This document shows, piece by piece, positions 8,773 to 19,188 of a stretch of DNA of 64,000 bases. The position numbers and the translations under genes are program-made. Within the stretch, counting starts at the first letter, position 1. Every line of letters starts with the position of its first letter. A model generated the notes under the pieces. The model ran no database searches and was not told the origin of the DNA. It saw only the letters and a program-made list of their open reading frames with translations. The DNA is from Rahnella inusitata_A (GTDB lineage: Bacteria > Pseudomonadota > Gammaproteobacteria > Enterobacterales > Enterobacteriaceae): the NCBI RefSeq assembly GCF_965118895.1, contig NZ_CBCPJJ010000008.1, forward strand, positions 437,801 through 501,800. The letters run 5' to 3'.

Positions 8773-10047
8773 ATGACGTATTTTATTGACCGTCGACTTA
8801 ATGGCAAAAATAAAAGCGCGGTGAACCGCCAGCGATTTTTGCGCCGCTATAAGTCGCAAATCAAACAGTCGATTGCCGAGGCCATCAACAAGCGTTCGGT
8901 TACCGACGTCGATAGCGGGGAGTCCGTCTCGATTCCCAATTCGGATATCAATGAACCCATGTTCCATCAGGGTCGCGGTGGCTTACGCCACCGTGTTCAC
9001 CCCGGCAATGACCACTTTGTGCAGAATGACCGCATCGAACGACCGCAAGGGGGCGGTGGCGGCGGCAGTGGTCAGGGCGATGCCAGTCAGGACGGTGAAG
9101 GCGAGGATGAGTTCTCCTTCCAGATCTCCAAGGACGAATATCTCGATCTGCTGTTTGAGGATCTGGCGCTGCCTAACCTGAAAAAAAATCAGCATAAACA
9201 GCTGACCGAATTCAAAACTCACCGCTCCGGCTACACTTCTAATGGTGTACCGGCCAATATCAGTGTGGTGCGCTCTTTGCAAAATTCGCTGGCACGCCGG
9301 ACGGCGATGACCGCGGGTAAAAAACGAGAGCTGCGAGAGCTGGAATCAACGCTTTCTGAAGTTGAAATCAGCGAACCGGCGCAATTACTGGAAGAAGAAC
9401 GGCTGCGCAAAGAGATCGCCGAGCTGCGGGCGAAAATCGCCAAAACGCCGTTCATCGATACCTTTGATTTACGTTATCGCAACTATGAACGTCGCGCCGA
9501 GCCTTCAAGCCAGGCGGTAATGTTCTGTCTCATGGATGTGTCAGGTTCGATGGATCAGGCAACCAAGGACATGGCCAAACGTTTTTATATTCTGCTCTAT
9601 TTGTTCCTGAGCCGGACGTACAAAAATGTTGATGTGGTCTACATCCGTCACCATACACAAGCCAAAGAAGTGGACGAACAGGAGTTCTTCTACTCGCAGG
9701 AAACCGGCGGCACCATCGTCTCAAGCGCACTGAAGTTGATGGATGAAGTCATTCAGGAACGTTACGACCCGGCGCAGTGGAATATTTACGCTGCGCAGGC
9801 CTCCGATGGCGACAACTGGGCTGACGACTCCCCTCTCTGCCACCAGCTGTTGGCGCAGAAGATCTTGCCGATGGTACGCTATTACAGTTATATCGAAATC
9901 ACCCGCCGCGCCCACCAGACACTGTGGCGTGAATACGAAGTGTTACAGCAGAAGTTCGGTAATTTTGCTATGCAACACATTCGTGAACAGGAAGATATTT
10001 ATCCGGTGTTCAGGGAGCTTTTTCACAAGCAAACTGAAAATGGGTGA
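8773..10047 (+). CDS. yeaH: YeaH, VWA-domain protein (DUF444)
   Basis: Partner of the kinase YeaG. The 424-residue protein has a basic N-terminus, a Gly-rich linker (GGGGGGSGQGD) near residues 92-102 and a C-terminal von Willebrand A domain. The metal-binding DVSGS motif starts at Asp255. The ATG at 8773 (MTYFIDRRLNGKNKS) is chosen over a TTG 24 bp upstream because the N-terminus RRLNGKNKS is conserved in E. coli. The exact biochemical role is unknown; in the family it is always paired with PrkA/YeaG and SpoVR-type proteins. Confidence 0.93.
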   Translation: MTYFIDRRLNGKNKSAVNRQRFLRRYKSQIKQSIAEAINKRSVTDVDSGESVSIPNSDINEPMFHQGRGGLRHRVHPGNDHFVQNDRIERPQGGGGGGSGQGDASQDGEGEDEFSFQISKDEYLDLLFEDLALPNLKKNQHKQLTEFKTHRSGYTSNGVPANISVVRSLQNSLARRTAMTAGKKRELRELESTLSEVEISEPAQLLEEERLRKEIAELRAKIAKTPFIDTFDLRYRNYERRAEPSSQAVMFCLMDVSGSMDQATKDMAKRFYILLYLFLSRTYKNVDVVYIRHHTQAKEVDEQEFFYSQETGGTIVSSALKLMDEVIQERYDPAQWNIYAAQASDGDNWADDSPLCHQLLAQKILPMVRYYSYIEITRRAHQTLWREYEVLQQKFGNFAMQHIREQEDIYPVFRELFHKQTENG

Positions 10048-10060
10048 GATTGAGATAAAT

Positions 10061-10094
10061 AAAAAGCCGGCAAATTCATCTGCCGGCTTTTTTA
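10061..10094. terminator. Bidirectional terminator between yeaH and ydiY
   Basis: AAAAAGCCGGCA and TGCCGGCTTTTTT flank an eight-base loop. With A's on the left and T's on the right it can end both the yeaGH transcript and the oppositely oriented ydiY transcript. Confidence 0.85.
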
Positions 10095-10130
10095 TTTCTT
10101 ACAGCGCGTTGCCATTCTCTTAACGAGAAA

Positions 10131-10895
10131 TTACATGCCGTAAACCAGGTTCACAGAAGTGACGGTATCGGTTTTATCCGGCGCACTGGCGGGTGGTTTG
10201 GTGTTGTACGTAACGTCGTAAGCGACTTTCAAAGAGAAGTGGCTGTTGATCGCAACGGTCAGCGCGGTTTCTGAGTTCAGCGTGGTTTCATCATTCGCTA
10301 ACACGGAAACGCCCTGAGTGAATTTCGCGGTATCGCTAATCTGATAACCGTAAGTACCTGAGCCATAAGCCAGCGCACGCGTGGTGTTACCGCCTGCCTG
10401 GAATTCATCGTGACGAACACCCGGACCAGCTTCCAGATTCAGTGTATGAACCGGACCGCTCCAGATCTGACGACCGTAACCAACAGTGGCCACATCGCGC
10501 GCGCGGTAACCGTTGTAACGGTCACTCAGCCAGCTAGCCTGACCAAACAGATAGTTTGCATTATCCATGTTGTAACGGGTACGGGCACCGGCCTGATACT
10601 TCTCGGATGAACGTACACCGGAAGAGGACGTGTTACGCGCAGAACCCCACAGGCTATAAGCCGTGTTGGTATCAAACCAGGTCATCGTGGTATCGGCATT
10701 CAGCGTGGAGTTGCTGGTATTACCGGTTTGTGCACTGTAACCCGCCTGAACATTGCCCACGAAAGGCTTTTTGGCCTGAGCAGGGTCATCCAACGCGGTG
10801 AAAATGGTGGTGTCTGCAAGGCTTGAGATACTGAACAGCGAGGCACCGCAGACTACGGCACACACTGGTAAATGACGTACAACCCGAAAAAACAT
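10131..10895 (-). CDS. ydiY: YdiY-like outer-membrane protein (DUF481)
   Basis: A 254-residue precursor with a signal peptide ending SISSLADTT near residue 28. A run of amphipathic beta strands follows (GYSAQTGNTSNSTLNADTTM, YQAGARTRYNM, GYGRQIWSGP), ending in NLVYGM. This is the DUF481 beta-barrel pattern of E. coli YdiY, an acid-inducible putative outer-membrane protein. The substrate is unknown. It lies convergent to yeaH and divergent from nadE; E. coli has other genes between. Confidence 0.8.
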   Translation of the reverse strand: MFFRVVRHLPVCAVVCGASLFSISSLADTTIFTALDDPAQAKKPFVGNVQAGYSAQTGNTSNSTLNADTTMTWFDTNTAYSLWGSARNTSSSGVRSSEKYQAGARTRYNMDNANYLFGQASWLSDRYNGYRARDVATVGYGRQIWSGPVHTLNLEAGPGVRHDEFQAGGNTTRALAYGSGTYGYQISDTAKFTQGVSVLANDETTLNSETALTVAINSHFSLKVAYDVTYNTKPPASAPDKTDTVTSVNLVYGM

Positions 10896-11385
10896 TTTGC
10901 TTCCCCAATAAGACTTAAGGCAAATAACGATATTGAACTACACGATTAATGCCATTAATTAGGATCCGTTAATCAAGCCTGGCAACTCCGTTTCGATGGC
11001 ACATACATACAAATTTTTACCGCAACAAATATAACGCACTCAGGCCACGAGATCTTAATAAAGCGACCTTTTTAGACAGTTCCTAACCACTGATATTTTT
11101 TGCAAAACTTCCTGCAATAAAAAAACGCAATCATTACGGTTTATGACGTTGATTTTTAATTTCAACGCCGGATCGTAATGAAAGCGTCGTGGTGAGACGT
11201 CATCTGGCCTGATGACCCGTTCCCCGACAGGCTTCGCCAGAGAAACCACGGTCCGGCAGCGAACAGATTTCCGCCGAACGCGCTGCGCAATCTTGTCCTT
11301 TTGAGCGATGCGGGGTAGTTTTGTTCTGATAACATCTTATTTTTGCCTCGGGTTCCTCGAAGGCAGCCTTCAGGAGGAGTGGTCA
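10896..11385. other. Intergenic region upstream of ydiY and nadE
   Basis: 490 bp holding divergent promoters. A short stable hairpin, GTCATC-TGGCCT-GATGAC, lies at 11199-11216 inside a GC-rich stretch (11160-11310), while 10900-11160 is A/T rich. Short ORFs here have no recognisable sequence. No riboswitch or sRNA could be identified with confidence. Confidence 0.5.
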
Positions 11386-12216
<831 letters not shown>

Positions 12217-12239
12217 CGCTTCCGGAACAATGACTTTTC

Positions 12240-12258
12240 GGACACTCACTGAGTGTCC
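12240..12258 (+). terminator. Palindrome after nadE
   Basis: GGACACTCACTGAGTGTCC, a perfect odd palindrome 23 bp after the nadE stop. The following T content is moderate, so it may be a weak terminator or an mRNA-stabilising hairpin. Confidence 0.5.
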
Positions 12259-12369
12259 GTGTTCTTGTCCACGCTGGTTCACATCCTTTGCTCGCCTGAT
12301 TGTCACAAGTACCTTCCCATTCATTAACTAAATCATTACCCTTAGCGTCCTTTCGGATGACTGACAGTG

Positions 12370-13575
12370 ATGTTTTCAATGCAAAAATTCCTTTTTCTGT
12401 TGCTGAGCATGGTATTGCTTGGCCCGCTGGGTATTGATTTATACCTGCCCGCCATCCCGGCGATCGCCCTCGGCCTTAACAGCTCAGAGGCGGTGATCCA
12501 GTCCTCGATTTCCTTATTCATTCTGGTGATGGGGCTGGGACAGCTGGTGGCCGGCCCCCTGGTGGATAAATTCGGTCGACGCCCGATCGCCATTATCGGC
12601 GTGGTGGTGTACCTGGCGGGTGCAATCATTGCCGCCACGTCCGTTGCGCCCTGGATGTTCCTGCTTTCTCGCGTGGTTCAGGGGCTGGCGGTGTGCTGTA
12701 CGTCGGTAGTGATTTTCAGCGGCGTGCGCGATCGCATGAGCGGTAATGATGCCGCCCGCGCCTACGGTTTTCTTAACGGCACGCTCAATATCATTCCGGC
12801 ACTTGCGCCGCTGATCGGCGGCCTTATCGCCCAATACTACGGCTGGCGTGCGCCGTTCTGGGCACTCAGCGGTTATACCGTGGCGATTCTGTTGCTGGTC
12901 ATATTCAAACTGCCTGAAACCCGCCCGGCGGATACTCAAACCAATACCGGTCTGCCGTTTCGTCAGTACGCCCGTATTTTGTCGGACTCTCGCTTCATCA
13001 CTTTTGCGCTGGTGAATGCCGGTGCGATGGGTATGGCGCTGACCTATGTCTCTCTGGCACCGACGGTGCTGATGAATGTCGCAGGACTCACGCCGCTGGA
13101 GTTTTCCATCGTCTTCGGCGCAAATGGCTTCTGGATCATGGCGGTGAGTTTTGTTGCCAACCGCATTATCCGTAAAGTGGGACGTCCGGTATGTTTAAAA
13201 ACGGGCGGCATTTTGATGTTCATCGGCTGTGCCGGATTAATTGCGGGGATCACGCTGGTCCCCCCGGCGGATCAAACCGCAACCTGGTTGTACATGCTGC
13301 CTGTCGCCAGTGCCTGTGCCGGCCTGGCGTTTCTGATGGGTCCCGCGACCAGCTATGCGCTTGAGCCGTTCTCCAGTGAAGCAGGCGTCGCCTCTGCGCT
13401 GGTTGGTTCGGTGCAAATGGCAGGGGGTGCTTTACTCGGATTTATCGCGATGGCGCTGCCGTTACAGCCGAAGCTGAGCGTGGCACTGGTGATGCTGGCG
13501 GGGGGATGTCTGGCGATGCTGGCGCGTCGCGCCAGTAAAAAATCAACGGGCCGTCTGACCCGTCTTGAGAAGTAA
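12370..13575 (+). CDS. Bcr/CflA-type MFS drug exporter
   Basis: A 401-residue major facilitator with about 12 hydrophobic segments. It begins LLSMVLLGPLGIDLYLPAIP, the conserved first helix of the Bcr/CflA/CmlA drug:H+ antiporters. Motif A of the family (GPLVDKFGRRPIAI) follows near residues 60-75, after TM2. These proteins export drugs such as bicyclomycin, chloramphenicol or sulfonamides, and sometimes cysteine or arabinose; the substrate here cannot be told. The ATG at 12370 is preferred, with GTG one codon upstream and ATG three codons downstream as alternatives. It is convergent with dadX, 5 bp apart. Confidence 0.85.
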   Translation: MFSMQKFLFLLLSMVLLGPLGIDLYLPAIPAIALGLNSSEAVIQSSISLFILVMGLGQLVAGPLVDKFGRRPIAIIGVVVYLAGAIIAATSVAPWMFLLSRVVQGLAVCCTSVVIFSGVRDRMSGNDAARAYGFLNGTLNIIPALAPLIGGLIAQYYGWRAPFWALSGYTVAILLLVIFKLPETRPADTQTNTGLPFRQYARILSDSRFITFALVNAGAMGMALTYVSLAPTVLMNVAGLTPLEFSIVFGANGFWIMAVSFVANRIIRKVGRPVCLKTGGILMFIGCAGLIAGITLVPPADQTATWLYMLPVASACAGLAFLMGPATSYALEPFSSEAGVASALVGSVQMAGGALLGFIAMALPLQPKLSVALVMLAGGCLAMLARRASKKSTGRLTRLEK

Positions 13576-13580
13576 GATTT

Positions 13581-14651
13581 CTACACCGTAGTTACCGGTA
13601 CGCGGGGCGCGAGCGCAGTCAGCAGCTCATACCCCAGCGTACCGCACGCCGCCGCCACATCATCCACCGGCAAATTTTTTCCCCACAGTTCAACCGGCGT
13701 TCCAATCTGCGCCTGCGGGCACGGCGTTAAGTCTACCGCCAGCATGTCCATTGATACCGTCCCGACCGTCACCGTCCGTACGCCATCCACCCACACCGGC
13801 GTACCGGACGGTGCATGGCGCGGATACCCGTCCGCATAACCGCACGCCACCACGCCGATGCGCTGAGGCTGCAATGCCGTATAGCGCGCGCCATAGCCCA
13901 CGCGGTCGCCCGGGTTCAGATGCTGAATGCCGATAAGCTCACTGCTGAGCGTCATCACCGGTTGCAGGTCGGTACTGGCAATGTCCTGCCACTGCCCGCT
14001 CGGCGACGCGCCATAAAGAATAATGCCCGGCCTCACCCAGTCGTGGTGCGTATGTGGATGCCACAAAGTCGCGGCAGAGTTCGCCAGAGAGCGCGGGCCG
14101 CTGATACCCTCTCCCGCACGCATAATCACCGCCATCTGGGCATCCACGCCTTCCGCGCTGTCGGCGGTGGCAAAGTGGCTCATCAGGGTGATTTCACCCA
14201 CCTGTTGTAACGCACGCAGCTGTTGCCAGACTTCTTTGATGCGATCAGGGGCAAAACCCAGACGGTTCATCCCGCTGTTCACTTTCAGATAGATATTCAC
14301 CGGCTGGCTGAGCTGAGCTTCAGCCAGCGCGTCAACTTGCCAGTCACTGTGTACGGATGTGGTCAGCCGATAGCGATCAACCGCCGTTAAGTCTTCGGCG
14401 CTGAAAAAACCTTCCAGCAGCAGGACAGGACCCTGCCAGCCAGCGTCACGTAGCAATATTGCTTCTTTAAAATCAAGCAGGGCAAAACCGTCCGCCCCGG
14501 ACAAACTTTGCCAGATACGCGAAATACCGTGGCCGTAGCCATTGGCTTTCACCACCGCCCAGACCTTGCTGTTCGGTGCAAAACGGCGGATAACGTCCAG
14601 ATTATGCGATAACGCAGAGAGAGATAACGTGGCAGAAATCGGGCGAGGCAT
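13581..14651 (-). CDS. dadX: Catabolic alanine racemase
   Basis: PLP enzyme that interconverts L- and D-alanine, feeding D-Ala to DadA. The 356-residue product equals E. coli DadX in length. It has the PLP-lysine motif VVKANGYGHG (Lys35) and the catalytic-Tyr region RVGYGARYTA. The ATG at 14651 is chosen: GGAGC precedes it and MPRPISATLSL aligns with the family, whereas 15 upstream codons do not. It lies 66 bp downstream of dadA on the same strand, so a dadAX operon is expected. Confidence 0.95.
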   Translation of the reverse strand: MPRPISATLSLSALSHNLDVIRRFAPNSKVWAVVKANGYGHGISRIWQSLSGADGFALLDFKEAILLRDAGWQGPVLLLEGFFSAEDLTAVDRYRLTTSVHSDWQVDALAEAQLSQPVNIYLKVNSGMNRLGFAPDRIKEVWQQLRALQQVGEITLMSHFATADSAEGVDAQMAVIMRAGEGISGPRSLANSAATLWHPHTHHDWVRPGIILYGASPSGQWQDIASTDLQPVMTLSSELIGIQHLNPGDRVGYGARYTALQPQRIGVVACGYADGYPRHAPSGTPVWVDGVRTVTVGTVSMDMLAVDLTPCPQAQIGTPVELWGKNLPVDDVAAACGTLGYELLTALAPRVPVTTV

Positions 14652-14717
14652 ACCAGCTCCGGCAGTATATAAAGTGGCGCCTGCACCGTGCGGCACAGGC
14701 GGGAATTAACAGCGACT

Positions 14718-16019
14718 TCAGCCCACCGGATGCATTTTATGCGGGCCTGACGGATGAGCGATAAAACCGGGGCTGTAGCGCTCTACCGACAGATCGTCGG
14801 ACGGGATCGCCGGAGTCACGCCGGACATAATGTCGGCCAGCAGTTGCCCGGAACCGCAGGCCATCGTCCAGCCCAGCGTGCCGTGGCCGGTATTGAGGAA
14901 CAGATTTTTGATACGGGTACGGCCAACGATCGGCGTGCCGTCCGGCGTCATCGGGCGCAAGCCGGTCCAGAAAGTCGCCTGCTCCACGTTACCGCCGTTC
15001 GGATAAAGATCTCTCACCACCATCTCCAGCGTTTCACGACGCGCCTGCGCCAGCTTAAGATTAAAGCCGACGATTTCCGCCATGCCGCCCACGCGAATGC
15101 GATCGTCAAAGCGGGTAATGGCTATTTTATAAGTTTCATCGAGTACGGTAGATACCGGCGCAGAAGCCGGATCGGTAATAGGAATAGTCAGCGAGTAACC
15201 TTTCAGCGGATATACCGGAATCGATACCAGTTCGGCCAGCAGTGCGGTGGAATAAGAACCGAACGCCACCACGTAGGCATCCGCTTTCTTCACTTCATCA
15301 CCACACCGGACGCCTGTGATCTCACCGTTTTCCACCAGCAGCTTGTCTACCGTGCGGTTGAATTCGAACACCACGCCCGCCTGCCGGGCCATTTCGGCCA
15401 GCTTGCGGGTAAACATCTGACAGTCGCCGGTTTCATCATTCGGCAAACGCAGGCCGCCGGTCAGTTTGTGCGCGACCTGCGCCAGCGCCGGTTCGGCGGT
15501 CGCCAGCTGGCTGGACTCCAGCAGCTGATACGGCACACCGGCGTCTTCCAGCACGGCGATATCCTTCGCGGCGCTCTCAAACTGCTGCGCGGTACGGAAC
15601 AGCTGCAACGTGCCGCCCTGACGCCCTTCGTACTGAATGCCGGTATCTTCACGCAAGGCTTTCATACAATCACGGCTGTATTCCGCCAGACGCACCATGC
15701 GGCCTTTATTTGTCTGATAATGGTTCATGTCGCAGTTGCGTAGCATCTGCCACATCCATTTGAGCTGGAACTGCGTGCCGTCGAGGCGGATGGCCAGCGG
15801 TGCGTGTTTCTGAAACATCCATTTAATCGCTTTGACCGGAACGCCGGGAGCCGCCCAGGGTGCTGCGTAGCCCGGTGAGATCTGACCCGCATTGCCCGCG
15901 CTGGTTTCTTCAGCCGGGCCCGACTGACGATCGATAACCGTCACCTGATGACCCGCTTTGGCCAGATACCATGCACTGGCGACACCGACCACACCACTGC
16001 CTAAAATCACTACGCGCAT
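14718..16019 (-). CDS. dadA: D-amino acid dehydrogenase small subunit
   Basis: Membrane-associated FAD flavoprotein that oxidises D-alanine and other D-amino acids to 2-oxo acids and ammonia, passing electrons to the respiratory chain. The 433 residues start with the dinucleotide-binding motif VILGSGVVGVASAWYLAKAG at 3-22 followed by an acidic strand end (VTVID). The C-terminal LNTGHGTLGWTMACGSG completes the FAD site. It is first gene of dadAX. In E. coli the operon is controlled by Lrp and CRP; the A/T-rich 16020-16270 region upstream would hold such sites. Confidence 0.95.
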   Translation of the reverse strand: MRVVILGSGVVGVASAWYLAKAGHQVTVIDRQSGPAEETSAGNAGQISPGYAAPWAAPGVPVKAIKWMFQKHAPLAIRLDGTQFQLKWMWQMLRNCDMNHYQTNKGRMVRLAEYSRDCMKALREDTGIQYEGRQGGTLQLFRTAQQFESAAKDIAVLEDAGVPYQLLESSQLATAEPALAQVAHKLTGGLRLPNDETGDCQMFTRKLAEMARQAGVVFEFNRTVDKLLVENGEITGVRCGDEVKKADAYVVAFGSYSTALLAELVSIPVYPLKGYSLTIPITDPASAPVSTVLDETYKIAITRFDDRIRVGGMAEIVGFNLKLAQARRETLEMVVRDLYPNGGNVEQATFWTGLRPMTPDGTPIVGRTRIKNLFLNTGHGTLGWTMACGSGQLLADIMSGVTPAIPSDDLSVERYSPGFIAHPSGPHKMHPVG

Positions 16020-16299
16020 ATCGACTCCACTCCACGCCCAAACAAAGCATAATATTCTGATGACAGGAAATTAACCTGACTGCCAAAAATCGCCAACACA
16101 GGCGTTAATAACCGTGAGTTATTTCACAATTATTTATCGTTCATTGCCGGTTTTTTTTCAATAGGGACAAATAAATAACGATATCGCGCAACATTATCCC
16201 TGTGCACAGAGAAATTTATGGTTTTTTGATAGCAATGACATCATTGCTGTCACCAGGCTTTATGGTCGTCAGGTTGCGTTTCATAATGGGCATTTATTC

Positions 16300-16309
16300 T
16301 TGTATACAA
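16300..16309. promoter_or_regulatory. GntR-type operator-like palindrome
   Basis: TTGTATACAA is a perfect palindrome of the form bound by many GntR-family repressors (GT-N-AC core). It sits 210 bp upstream of the hydrolase start and 280 bp upstream of dadA. The regulator is unknown. The rest of 16020-16518 is A/T rich without a convincing ORF. Confidence 0.35.
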
Positions 16310-16518
16310 ACCATTTTGCGGAACATATCACTGCAAACGTAAGCCGCAGTAACATTCCCTCATCATTCGAAGAAACTGTGCAGATCCTGTCTGCGGGCGT
16401 TTATAAACCCCTTAAAAATGCCACCTGCATCACACTTCACTCAATGACTCAAAAATTCACCTACACTTTTACCGGTTACCGTTTAACCACTTTCCATCCC
16501 GCCATAAGAGGACGATGT

Positions 16519-17349
16519 GTGAATAATTCAAACTTTCTGAAGCTTAAAGATGGTACGCACCTGTTTTATAAAGATTGGGGAAGTGGTCAGCCGGTGGTGT
16601 TCAGCCACGGCTGGCCACTGACGTCGGACGCCTTCGAAGACCAGATGCTGTTTCTGGCCAACAACGGTTATCGTGTAATCGCTGCTGACCGCCGCGGGCA
16701 TGGCCGCTCCTCGCAACCGTGGGACGGCAATAATATGGACCAATACGGTGATGATCTGGCTGAACTGACTGCCCATCTTGATCTGAAGGACGCGATTCAC
16801 GTCGGGCACTCTACCGGCGGCGGCGAAGTCGCCCGCTATATTGGCCGCCACGGCACCTCGCGCGTCGCCAAAGCGGTGCTGATTGGCGCGGTGCCGCCGG
16901 TTATGATCAAAACCGACTTCAACCCGGACGGCCTGCCACTCTCGGTATTTGACGGCATTCGCGACGGCGTGAAGAACGACCGTTCACAGTTCTTCCGCGA
17001 TCTGCCGGAAGCGTTCTACGGTTTCAACCGACCGGGAGCGAAAGTGTCTGAAGGCCTGAAAGAGAGTTTCTGGCTGCAAGGCATGCAGGGGTCGATCAAA
17101 TCATTGTATGACTGCGTGAAAGCCTTCTCTGAAACCGACCAGCGTGAAGACCTGAAGAAAATGACCCTCCCGACGCTGGTGATTTATGGAGATGACGATC
17201 AGATTGTACCGCCGGTATCTTCCAGTAAAGCGGCGTTAAAACTGTTGCCTCATGGGACGGAAAAAGTCTATCCGGGCGCATCGCATGGCTTATGCAGTAC
17301 GCATAAAGATGAAATTAACCAAGACCTGCTGGCCTTTATCCGTAGCTAA
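16519..17349 (+). CDS. Non-heme chloroperoxidase-like alpha/beta hydrolase
   Basis: A 276-residue alpha/beta hydrolase. It shows the oxyanion segment FSHGWPL near residue 30, the nucleophile elbow GHSTGGG (Ser about 96), an acid in YGDDDQIVPP near 222 and the catalytic His in ASHGLC near the end. The pattern SHGWPL plus RRGHGRSSQPW is that of cofactor-free haloperoxidases and esterases; the natural substrate is unknown. The GTG at 16519 is chosen because AAGAGGA lies 6-7 bp before it and the length then fits the family. It sits between dadA and ycgB, which are neighbours in E. coli, so it looks like an inserted gene. Confidence 0.8.
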   Translation: MNNSNFLKLKDGTHLFYKDWGSGQPVVFSHGWPLTSDAFEDQMLFLANNGYRVIAADRRGHGRSSQPWDGNNMDQYGDDLAELTAHLDLKDAIHVGHSTGGGEVARYIGRHGTSRVAKAVLIGAVPPVMIKTDFNPDGLPLSVFDGIRDGVKNDRSQFFRDLPEAFYGFNRPGAKVSEGLKESFWLQGMQGSIKSLYDCVKAFSETDQREDLKKMTLPTLVIYGDDDQIVPPVSSSKAALKLLPHGTEKVYPGASHGLCSTHKDEINQDLLAFIRS

Positions 17350-17377
17350 ATTCCCTGCTCTTTTCAGAAAGCCTCCG

Positions 17378-17401
17378 GCCCTGCGTTGCAGGGCTTTTTT
17401 G
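17378..17401 (+). terminator. Terminator after the chloroperoxidase-like gene
   Basis: GCCCTGC-GTT-GCAGGGC followed by six T, 28 bp after the stop. Confidence 0.85.
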
Positions 17402-17588
17402 TTACGGCCTCTGCGCAATTGACAGCACGCAGGCGTGAGGATATAGATTGAGACAGGAACGGATTTCTGGTCTTTATCAGGCAGCAAAATCAGATTGAGC
17501 TACGATTACTACTGGACGTGCGAAATCTTAAGAAAAGGTTGTGAATCAAACACTCTGTAGCGTCCATAACTGAATGAGGGTGCGGCTT

Positions 17589-19124
17589 ATGACGACAGTG
17601 ACCCAAAAGAAAAATACTGAGGACAAACGTCTTAGCGATGGACCGGACTGGACGTTTGATTTGTTGCAAACCTATCTCACAGAGATCGACCGGGTGGCGA
17701 AGTCTTACCGGCTGGACACTTATCCTCATCAAATCGAAATCATCACCTCCGAACAGATGATGGATGCCTACTCCAGTATCGGTATGCCCATCAACTACAC
17801 GCACTGGTCGTTCGGCAAGAAATTCATCGAAACCGAACAACTCTACAAACACGGCCAGCAAGGCCTGGCGTATGAAATCGTCATCAACTCCAATCCGTGT
17901 ATCGCCTATCTGATGGAAGAAAATACCATCACGATGCAGGCGCTGGTGATGGCCCATGCCTGCTACGGGCATAACTCTTTCTTTAAAAATAACTACCTGT
18001 TTAAAAGCTGGACCGACGCCAGTTCGATTGTCGATTACCTGTTGTTCGCCAAACGCTATATCAGCGAGTGCGAGGAGCGTTACGGCACTGACGAAGTGGA
18101 ACGGCTGCTCGATTCCTGCCATGCGCTGATGAATTACGGCGTCGATCGCTATAAACGTCCGCAGAAAATCTCTTTACAGGAAGAGCTGGCGCGGCAGAAA
18201 AGCCGTGAAGAATATCTGCAAAGTCAGGTGAACACGCTGTGGAAAACCTTGCCGCGTAAAGACGCCATCGATGCGCCCGAGCAGGCACGCCGCTTCCCTT
18301 CCGAGCCGCAGGAAAACCTGCTGTACTTCATGGAAAAAAATGCGCCGCTGCTGGAACCCTGGCAGCGCGAGATTTTGCGCATCGTGCGTAAGATCAGCCA
18401 GTATTTCTATCCGCAAAAACAGACCCAGGTGATGAATGAAGGCTGGGCCACGTTCTGGCACTACACCATCCTCAATCATCTGTATGACGAAGGGAAAGTG
18501 TCCGACCGCTTTATTCTGGAATTCCTGCACAGCCACACCAATGTGGTGTTCCAGCCGCCTTACAACAGCCCGTATTACAGCGGAATCAACCCCTATGCAC
18601 TGGGCTTTGCGATGTTCCAGGACATCAAGCGTATCTGTCAGGAACCTACCGAGGAAGATCACTATTGGTTCCCGGACATCGCCGGTTCGGACTGGCTGAC
18701 CACGCTGCATTTTGCGATGCGTGATTTCAAAGATGAGAGTTTCATCAGCCAGTTCCTGTCGCCGAAAGTGATGCGCGATTTCCGCCTGTTTACCGTGCTC
18801 GATGACGACCACAATAACTATCTGGAAATTGCCGCGATCCACAATGAAGAAGGCTATCGGGCAATCCGTCAGGAACTGTCGGCGCAGTACAATCTGAGCA
18901 ATCACGAACCAAACATTCAGGTGTGGAACGTAGATTTACGCGGTGACCGTTCACTGACGCTGCGCTACATTCCGCAGGATCGCGCGCCGTTGGATAAAAG
19001 CCGCCGGGAAGTGATGAAGCACGTTCACCGTCTGTGGGGCTTCGATGTATTTATCGAGCAACTCAATGAAGACGGCAGTGTCGAACTGCTGGAACGCTGC
19101 CCGCCGCGCCCTGCACCTTTGTAA
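17589..19124 (+). CDS. ycgB: SpoVR family protein YcgB
   Basis: A 511-residue soluble protein of the SpoVR/YcgB family, strongly conserved against E. coli YcgB (QIEIITSEQMMDAYSSIGMP, INSNPCIAYLMEENTITMQA, VMNEGWATFWHYTILNHLYD). A zinc-protease-like HxxxH/E arrangement is suggested by MAHACYGHNSF and NEGWATFWHY, but activity is not established. In many bacteria the family is encoded with PrkA/YeaG and YeaH; here those are 9 kb away, as in E. coli. The ATG at 17589 is preferred, with GAGGGT 8 bp upstream, over one five codons earlier. Confidence 0.92.
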   Translation: MTTVTQKKNTEDKRLSDGPDWTFDLLQTYLTEIDRVAKSYRLDTYPHQIEIITSEQMMDAYSSIGMPINYTHWSFGKKFIETEQLYKHGQQGLAYEIVINSNPCIAYLMEENTITMQALVMAHACYGHNSFFKNNYLFKSWTDASSIVDYLLFAKRYISECEERYGTDEVERLLDSCHALMNYGVDRYKRPQKISLQEELARQKSREEYLQSQVNTLWKTLPRKDAIDAPEQARRFPSEPQENLLYFMEKNAPLLEPWQREILRIVRKISQYFYPQKQTQVMNEGWATFWHYTILNHLYDEGKVSDRFILEFLHSHTNVVFQPPYNSPYYSGINPYALGFAMFQDIKRICQEPTEEDHYWFPDIAGSDWLTTLHFAMRDFKDESFISQFLSPKVMRDFRLFTVLDDDHNNYLEIAAIHNEEGYRAIRQELSAQYNLSNHEPNIQVWNVDLRGDRSLTLRYIPQDRAPLDKSRREVMKHVHRLWGFDVFIEQLNEDGSVELLERCPPRPAPL

Positions 19125-19145
19125 TTCCCTGGATTATAATCATTA

Positions 19146-19170
19146 AAAAAGGGCGCTCAGCGCCCTTTCC
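19146..19170. terminator. Bidirectional terminator between ycgB and fadR
   Basis: AAAGGGCGCT-CAGCGCCCTTT hairpin with an A run on the left and T-rich sequence on the right, placed between two convergent genes. Confidence 0.8.
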
Positions 19171-19188
19171 TTATTTCCACACTCTGAT

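Noticed and set aside
11199..11310. GC-rich hairpins upstream of nadE as a riboswitch
   Set aside because: No match to a known riboswitch core that I could recognise, and pairing is limited to short stems.
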